Shown here piece by piece: positions 59,715 to 64,000 of a DNA stretch of 64,000 nt. The stretch covers positions 124,001-188,000 of the forward strand of contig CAWHEG010000030.1 in NCBI GenBank assembly GCA_963828405.1, written 5' to 3'. The notes beneath the pieces were generated by a model. That model saw nothing but the letters and a program-made list of their open reading frames with translations, searched no databases and was not told the DNA's origin. The first letter of the stretch is position 1; each line of letters begins with the position of its first letter. The stretch is from JANMJD01 sp963828405. GTDB lineage: Bacteria; Actinomycetota; Acidimicrobiia; Acidimicrobiales; Ilumatobacteraceae. The translations under genes were made by a program, and so were the position numbers.

Positions 59715-61016
59715 GTGAGTAGCGGGTACGGGGAAGCGCTCGGCGCGACGCTGATCGAGAGGACGACCCGGGAGAAGATCGTCATCGTCGGGGTGATCCT
59801 GCGCGGCAGCACCGAGGAGCTCGTCGAGGCGAGCCTCGACGAGCTGGCCCAGCTCGTCGACACCGCCGGCGCCGACGTCGTCGCCCGCCTCACCCAACGG
59901 CGTGACCGGCCCGATGCGGCGCTGTACCTGGGCAAGGGCAAGGTCGAGGAGCTCAAGGAGCTGTGCCTGGCCCACGACGCCGACACGGTGGTGTTCGACA
60001 ACGAGCTCGCCCCGGGTCAGCAGTACAACCTGGAGCGCATCCTGGGGCGCACGGCCCTCGATCGAACGGCGGTGATCCTCGACATCTTCGCCCAGAACGC
60101 CCACACCCTGGAGGGCAAGGCGCAGGTCGAACTGGCCCTCCTGCGCTATCGCAAGCCGCGGATGCGGCGCGGGGCCAGCGCCGGGATGTCGCAACAGGGA
60201 AGCGGCATCGGCACACGCGGCCCGGGCGAGACCAGGCTCGAGACCGACCGGCGGCGCATCGACCGGCGGATCACGAAGCTCGAGTCGGATCTGGACGAGT
60301 TGCAGCGGACCCGTCAGCTCCAACGCAAGGGCCGCGGTCGCAGCGGGCTCGCCGCCGTCTCGATCGTCGGGTACACGAACTCGGGCAAGTCCACGCTGCT
60401 CAATCGCCTGACGCAGGCCGGCGTGCTCGTCGAGAACCGGCTGTTCGCCACGCTCGATCCGACGACCCGGCGGCTCTCGCTGCCCGGCGGCGAACCCGTG
60501 CTGCTGACCGACACCGTCGGGTTCGTCAAGCGTCTGCCCCACGGTCTCATCGAGGCGTTCAAGAGCACCCTCGAGGTGGTCGTCGAGGCCGATCTCCTGG
60601 TCCACGTCGTCGATGCCGGCGCAGCCGACCCCGAGTCCCAGATCGACGCCGTCCACACGGTGCTCGACGAGATCGGTGCCCGATCGGTGCCCGAGCTCAC
60701 CGTGTTCAACAAGACCGACCTCGACCCGCAGGCGTCGCGACGGCTGGTCGAAAGCCACCCCGGCTCGGTCGGGATCAGTGCCGTGACCGGCTCGGGGATC
60801 GACGGCCTGCTGGAGACGATCTCGGACCGGCTCCGCGCCGTCGCCGTCGTCACCGAGCTGTTCGTGCCCTACGGACGCGGCGATGCCGTTGCCGCCATCC
60901 ACCGGGAGGGTGAGGTCGTCGCCACCTTCGAGGAGGACGACGGACTTCGCATCCACGCCCGGCTCGACGAAGCCTCGGCCGGTCGCCTCGCCGAGTTCGT
61001 GGTGGCCGCGGGCTAG
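59715..61016 (+). CDS. hflX: GTPase HflX
   Basis: HflX is a ribosome-associated GTPase that rescues stalled or stressed ribosomes. The N-terminal HflX domain has LGKGKVEELKELC, VVFDNELAPGQQYNLERILG, DRTAVILDIFAQNAHTLEGK and GIGTRGPGETRLETDRR. The G domain has SIVGYTNSGKSTLLNRLTQA, DTVGFVKRLPHGLIEAFKST and FNKTD. It is 433 residues with GTG start 59715 and AGGAGA 4 bases upstream. Confidence 0.96.
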   Translation: MSSGYGEALGATLIERTTREKIVIVGVILRGSTEELVEASLDELAQLVDTAGADVVARLTQRRDRPDAALYLGKGKVEELKELCLAHDADTVVFDNELAPGQQYNLERILGRTALDRTAVILDIFAQNAHTLEGKAQVELALLRYRKPRMRRGASAGMSQQGSGIGTRGPGETRLETDRRRIDRRITKLESDLDELQRTRQLQRKGRGRSGLAAVSIVGYTNSGKSTLLNRLTQAGVLVENRLFATLDPTTRRLSLPGGEPVLLTDTVGFVKRLPHGLIEAFKSTLEVVVEADLLVHVVDAGAADPESQIDAVHTVLDEIGARSVPELTVFNKTDLDPQASRRLVESHPGSVGISAVTGSGIDGLLETISDRLRAVAVVTELFVPYGRGDAVAAIHREGEVVATFEEDDGLRIHARLDEASAGRLAEFVVAAG

Positions 61017-61063
61017 CGCACCTCTGGTGCGACCGGGTTGAAGTAGGCCACGATGGTGTCATC

Positions 61064-62185
61064 ATGAGCTCGCACGCCACAACGGGCTTCGTCCCGCCCG
61101 CCTACCCGTACGATCGCCTCGACCGCTTCAAACCGGCCGCCCAGCGGTTGCCCGGGGGCCTGGTGGATCTCTCGATCGGTACTCCGTGCGATCCGCCGCC
61201 GCCCGCCGTGATCGCCGCCCTGGGCAACTCCGACAGCGAACGCGGCTATCCGCCGAGCATCGGCACCGAGCGGTTGCGCGACGCGGCCCGAGCCTGGATC
61301 GAACGGCGGTTCGGTGCGTGCGTCGCCGGCGACGAGATCGCCGCCTGCGTCGGGACCAAGGAGTTCGTCGCCACCCTGCCCCAGTGGATGGCCCTGCGCA
61401 CGCCCGGGCGCGACGTCGTGCTCCACCCCGCCGTCGCCTATCCCACCTACGAGATGGGGGCGATCCTCGCCGGGCTGCGTCCCGTGCCGGTCCCGTCGCG
61501 GCCGGGTGGAGGGCTCGATCTCGGGGCGATCGACCCGTCCGACGCCGATCGGGCACTGCTGCTGTGGGTGAACAGCCCGAGCAACCCGACCGGTGCGCTC
61601 GACGACCTCGGCGCGGCGGCGGCGTGGGGGAGGCGTCACCGCGTACCGGTGTTCAGTGACGAGTGCTACGCCGAGTTCACCTGGGACGGTCCACCGCGCA
61701 CGATCCTCGAACACGGTCTCGACGGCGTGGTCGCCGTGCACTCGTTGTCCAAACGATCCAACCTCGCCGGGCTGCGCGTCGGCTTCTACGCCGGCGACGG
61801 CGACATCGTCGGCTATCTGCGAGAGGTGCGCAAGCACGTCGGCCTGTTGGTGCCCGGGCCGGCACAGGCCGCTGGTTGCGTAGCGCTCGACGACGATGCC
61901 CACGTTGCCGTTCAACGTGAGCGGTACCTGCACCGGCTCGACGTCATGGCGTCGTCGCTCCAGGCATGGTCGGGAATCGAGATCCGTCGACCGGCCGGGG
62001 GCTTCTACCTGTGGTTCGAGACGCCGGATGCGTGGGAGTTCACCGAACGGCTGGCCGCGATCGGCGGCGCACTGGTCAGCCCCGGCGAGTTCTACGGATC
62101 GCGGGGTGCAACGTCGGTGCGCGTGGCCGTGGTACAACCTGATGACAGACTGGGCCTGGTCGCCCACCGTCTCCGGGAGAGCTGA
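61064..62185 (+). CDS. dapC: Succinyldiaminopimelate transaminase-like
   Basis: This is a 373-residue class I/II aminotransferase matching the actinobacterial DapC group. Visible: YDRLDRFKPAAQRLPGGLVD (typical DapC opening), SIGTPCDPPPPAVIAAL, VGTKEFVATLPQWMALRT, NSPSNPTGALDDL, SDECYAEFTWDG and the PLP lysine in HSLSKRSNLAGLRVGFYAGD. With dapF nearby, a role in diaminopimelate synthesis is likely. Its stop shares bases with the next ATG (TGATG). Confidence 0.9.
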   Translation: MSSHATTGFVPPAYPYDRLDRFKPAAQRLPGGLVDLSIGTPCDPPPPAVIAALGNSDSERGYPPSIGTERLRDAARAWIERRFGACVAGDEIAACVGTKEFVATLPQWMALRTPGRDVVLHPAVAYPTYEMGAILAGLRPVPVPSRPGGGLDLGAIDPSDADRALLLWVNSPSNPTGALDDLGAAAAWGRRHRVPVFSDECYAEFTWDGPPRTILEHGLDGVVAVHSLSKRSNLAGLRVGFYAGDGDIVGYLREVRKHVGLLVPGPAQAAGCVALDDDAHVAVQRERYLHRLDVMASSLQAWSGIEIRRPAGGFYLWFETPDAWEFTERLAAIGGALVSPGEFYGSRGATSVRVAVVQPDDRLGLVAHRLRES

Positions 62186-63084
62186 TGTCGTACCAACCGA
62201 GCCCATCGTTCGACCCGGCAGCGGCGTTGCCGTCGATGGCCGCGCCGCAGGCACCGGCGCGGCGACGATCGTGGCTGGGCCCGCTGCTCATCGTCGCCGG
62301 TCTGCTCGGGGCGGTCGCCACGTATCTCGCCCAGCAGGTCAACCACCGCAATCGCGTGGAGAACCTCGAGCGGGCCGTGTCGGGCTACACGACGACGCTC
62401 ACCTTCGAAAAGGCGGGCACGTTCACCATCTACTACGAGTACGCCGGCTCGTTCAGGACGACGTTCGACGGGCAGGAGGAGCAGATCAGCATCGAGTCGG
62501 GTGAGACACCGCCGGACTTCACGGCGACGCTCACCGACGCCGAGGCCGCCGCGGTCTCCCTCGACACGACCGTGCCGGCGACCTCGTACGACGCGAATGG
62601 GTTCAAGGGACGGGCCTACGCCGAAGTGGTGATCGACCAACCGGGCGACTACACCCTGCAAGTGGTCCCCGACAACCCCTCGGATGAGTTCGCCCTGGCG
62701 ATCGGCATCGGCCGGGTGACCAAGCCGTCGATCGCCTTGCCGCTGGTCGTCGCCCTGGTCGGCGTGGTCCCCGGACTGCTCGTACTGCTGCTCGGTCGTC
62801 GGCGCGACTCGCCACAGGTCGCCTCGTCGACAGCCATCGGTGGGCCGCCGACCTATCACCCTGGCCAGGTCCCGGCTCCGCCAGCGGGCTACGCGGCAGC
62901 GCCGCCGCCTCCAATGGCGCCTCCGATGGGTTCGCCCCCGCCGGTACCGGGACAACCGCCGCTGTCGGGACGACCGACGCCGCCTGCTCCGACGCCTGCT
63001 CCGACAGAGCCGGCCCGGACTCCCCCGGTGCCAACGGGGCCGGCCCCGTTGCCGCCGCCCACCTGGGGGCCACCCAGCGCCTGA
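62185..63084 (+). CDS. Membrane protein, Pro-rich C-terminus
   Basis: This 299-residue protein of no recognised family has a cytoplasmic Pro/Ala-rich N-terminus, a transmembrane helix (LGPLLIVAGLLGAVATYLAQ, about 32-51), an extracellular beta-rich domain of about 120 residues (VSGYTTTLTFEKAGTFTIYY ... GDYTLQVVPDNPSDEFALAI), a second helix (IALPLVVALVGVVPGLLVLL), and a cytoplasmic tail of about 85 residues that is nearly half proline. It is translationally coupled to dapC. The layout suggests an envelope protein with a protein-binding tail. Confidence 0.65.
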   Translation: MSYQPSPSFDPAAALPSMAAPQAPARRRSWLGPLLIVAGLLGAVATYLAQQVNHRNRVENLERAVSGYTTTLTFEKAGTFTIYYEYAGSFRTTFDGQEEQISIESGETPPDFTATLTDAEAAAVSLDTTVPATSYDANGFKGRAYAEVVIDQPGDYTLQVVPDNPSDEFALAIGIGRVTKPSIALPLVVALVGVVPGLLVLLLGRRRDSPQVASSTAIGGPPTYHPGQVPAPPAGYAAAPPPPMAPPMGSPPPVPGQPPLSGRPTPPAPTPAPTEPARTPPVPTGPAPLPPPTWGPPSA

Positions 63085-63114
63085 GCGCTCCCCCGGAGGG
63101 GAAGTGGGGCTCGA

Positions 63115-63747
63115 TCAGTACCGGCGCATCACCGTCACGACGCGGCCGAAGATGTCGACCTCGGACGGGGCGAACTCCATCGGGGCCATCGTCGGATTGT
63201 GGGGAACGAGGACGACTCGACCATTCGATCGCTTGAAGGTCTTGACGGTCGCCTCCTCGCCAGGGATGCCGGCGACGACGATCTCGCCGTCGTTGGCCGA
63301 GTCCTGCTGACGGCAGACGACGAAATCGCCGTCGAGGATGCCTGCCCCGATCATCGAGTCGCCGCGGACACGCAGCATGAACAGCTCACCCTCACCGGTG
63401 AAGTCGGCGGGGACGGGGAGCAGCTCCTCGATGTTCTCCTGGGCGAGCACGTCGGTGCCCGCGGCGACATCGCCGACGAGCGGCACGTTGCGCACGGGGC
63501 GCCGTTCGATCTGTGCCCCGGAGTTGGCGTCGAAGCGGACCTCGATGGCGCGCGGCTTGGTGGGGTCGCGGCGGAGGTAGCCGAGGCGCTGGAGGGTGAG
63601 CAGGTGGTTGTGCACGGTGGACGGTGACGTCAGGCCGACCGCCTCGCCGATCTCGCGTACCGACGGCGGGTAGCCGCGCTCGCGCAGGTGATGCTCGATG
63701 ACCTCGAGGATCTCGCGTTGGCGGGCGGTGAGTCGTACTTCAGCCAT
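63115..63747 (-). CDS. lexA: SOS repressor LexA
   Basis: LexA represses SOS genes and cleaves itself when RecA is active. In the 210-residue protein the winged-helix DNA-binding domain is at 1-65 (LTARQREILEVIEHHLRERG, SVREIGEAVGLTSPSTVHNH); the cleavage site is Ala96-Gly97 (DVAAGTD); the catalytic dyad is Ser131 (VRGDSM) and Lys169 (ATVKTF). ATG 63747 is the conserved start; the frame is open 68 codons further but that is the regulatory region. Two LexA boxes overlap or abut its promoter, so it is autoregulated. The stop is 31 bases from the convergent membrane protein. Confidence 0.97.
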   Translation of the reverse strand: MAEVRLTARQREILEVIEHHLRERGYPPSVREIGEAVGLTSPSTVHNHLLTLQRLGYLRRDPTKPRAIEVRFDANSGAQIERRPVRNVPLVGDVAAGTDVLAQENIEELLPVPADFTGEGELFMLRVRGDSMIGAGILDGDFVVCRQQDSANDGEIVVAGIPGEEATVKTFKRSNGRVVLVPHNPTMAPMEFAPSEVDIFGRVVTVMRRY

Positions 63748-63754
63748 GGCCCTG

Positions 63755-63783
63755 ATCGTACGGGCGTTCGCCCCGGAAGTCAA
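63755..63783 (-). promoter_or_regulatory. lexA promoter, leaderless
   Basis: Minus strand: -35 TTGACT (63783-63778), 17-base spacer, -10 TACGAT (63760-63755), then 7 nt to the ATG at 63747. This is the best complete promoter in the window. Confidence 0.75.
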
Positions 63784-63793
63784 ACACTCGTTC
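63782..63793. promoter_or_regulatory. LexA box A (lexA side)
   Basis: AAACACTCGTTC matches GAAC-N4-GTTC with one mismatch and overlaps the lexA -35. Confidence 0.6.
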
Positions 63794-63795
63794 GG

Positions 63796-63807
63796 GAACA
63801 TCTGTTT
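63796..63807. promoter_or_regulatory. LexA box B (lexA side)
   Basis: GAACATCTGTTT has one mismatch, in the last base. It starts two bases after box A, so two LexA dimers could sit side by side. Confidence 0.6.
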
Positions 63808-63816
63808 GGTCGGGCC

Positions 63817-63846
63817 TTGACAACGAACACCTGTGCGTGCGATCGT
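63817..63846 (+). promoter_or_regulatory. Promoter of the divergent gene at 63953
   Basis: Perfect -35 TTGACA (63817-63822) and a weaker -10 GATCGT (63841-63846) are 18 bases apart. LexA box C lies in the spacer and box D just after the -10. Confidence 0.55.
63825..63836. promoter_or_regulatory. LexA box C (divergent gene side)
   Basis: GAACACCTGTGC has one mismatch to GAAC-N4-GTTC and lies between the -35 and -10 of the rightward promoter. Confidence 0.5.
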
Positions 63847-63848
63847 AC

Positions 63849-63860
63849 GAACAGTCGTTC
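63849..63860. promoter_or_regulatory. LexA box D (perfect)
   Basis: GAACAGTCGTTC, with flanking C and G, is a perfect palindromic SOS box close to the expected transcription start of the rightward gene. Confidence 0.85.
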
Positions 63861-63952
63861 GGCAAACGGATGTACGAGCCAGCCGCTCGTCATCGGCCGG
63901 CCGCCATGTTTCGCCGATCGTCCCACCAACCACCGCACCGACAGGAACCACC

Positions 63953-64000
63953 GTGGCCGTTGCTCTCAGCTCGCTCCAGCCCTACGTCCAGACCTCCGAC
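63953..64000 (+). CDS. Start of an SOS-controlled gene, truncated
   Basis: GTG 63953 with AGGA at 63942-63945 opens a frame to the end of the window (16 codons, MAVALSSLQPYVQTSD with initiator Met). The protein cannot be identified from this. Its promoter is flanked by a perfect LexA box, so it should be DNA-damage inducible. In other actinobacteria genes beside lexA include ribonucleotide reductase components, but nothing here confirms that. Confidence 0.55.
   Translation, partial: MAVALSSLQPYVQTSD

Noticed and set aside
63953..64000. Naming the rightward SOS gene as nrdJ, nrdR or dnaE2
   Set aside because: Sixteen codons without a recognisable motif do not support a specific name; only SOS control is supported.

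Overview
The window is about 70% G+C and gene-dense. It carries several gene orders typical of Actinobacteria: DUF177-rpmF-plsX-acpP-rnc-mutM, then smc, ftsY, ffh-rpsP-khpA-rimM-trmD-rplS-DUF2469-yraN, and recA-miaB-miaA-dapF-hflX ending at lexA. LexA boxes of the GAAC-N4-GTTC type, ECF sigma/RskA, DapC, DUF2469 and many leaderless starts all fit an actinobacterium. My best guess is an uncultivated member of the Acidimicrobiia (Ilumatobacter-like), but that is an inference from gene order and style, not a search result.

Layout. 0-3.3 kb: lipid/ACP synthesis, RNase III and MutM. 3.4-9.0 kb: a secreted TAP-like hydrolase facing away from smc. 9.0-12.7 kb: a MazEF-like pair, an acyl-CoA dehydrogenase and an MFS exporter. 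12.8-17.0 kb: a spermidine/putrescine-type ABC importer (potA, potD, potB, potC) behind a strong palindrome. 17.0-24.5 kb: SRP, ribosome and tRNA maturation genes. 24.5-32.2 kb: a small membrane protein, a secreted membrane protein and a convergent AddAB-like recombination helicase-nuclease pair. 32.3-38.5 kb: Rpe, a sulfatase, a TrmA/RlmD-type RNA methyltransferase, an ECF sigma/anti-sigma pair and a GH18 glycosidase. 38.6-48.6 kb: a copper amine oxidase, an aminotransferase, a hydroxyacid dehydrogenase, two flavodoxin-fold oxidoreductases, PsuG, a beta-lactamase-fold hydrolase, an MFS protein and an acyltransferase. 48.6-52.9 kb: a lower-GC island with a second MazEF-like pair, IS66 and IS1380 transposase remnants, an M23 peptidase, a lipoprotein and an integrase remnant abutting tRNA-Lys. 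53-64 kb: a HemL-like aminotransferase, recA, tRNA modification, DAP/lysine genes, HflX, and lexA divergent from an unidentified gene.

Three features cut across the window. (1) At about twenty genes a TANNNT hexamer ends only 6-10 nt before the start codon, the pattern expected for leaderless or near-leaderless mRNAs. (2) Five genes (six positions) carry single-base frame breaks. One is in ffh, which should be essential, so sequence errors are the most likely cause. (3) A 90-93 bp repeat sits between co-directional genes at two loci and itself supplies the upstream gene's stop codon (GGTCGTGA). I saw no CRISPR array, rRNA or intact prophage.
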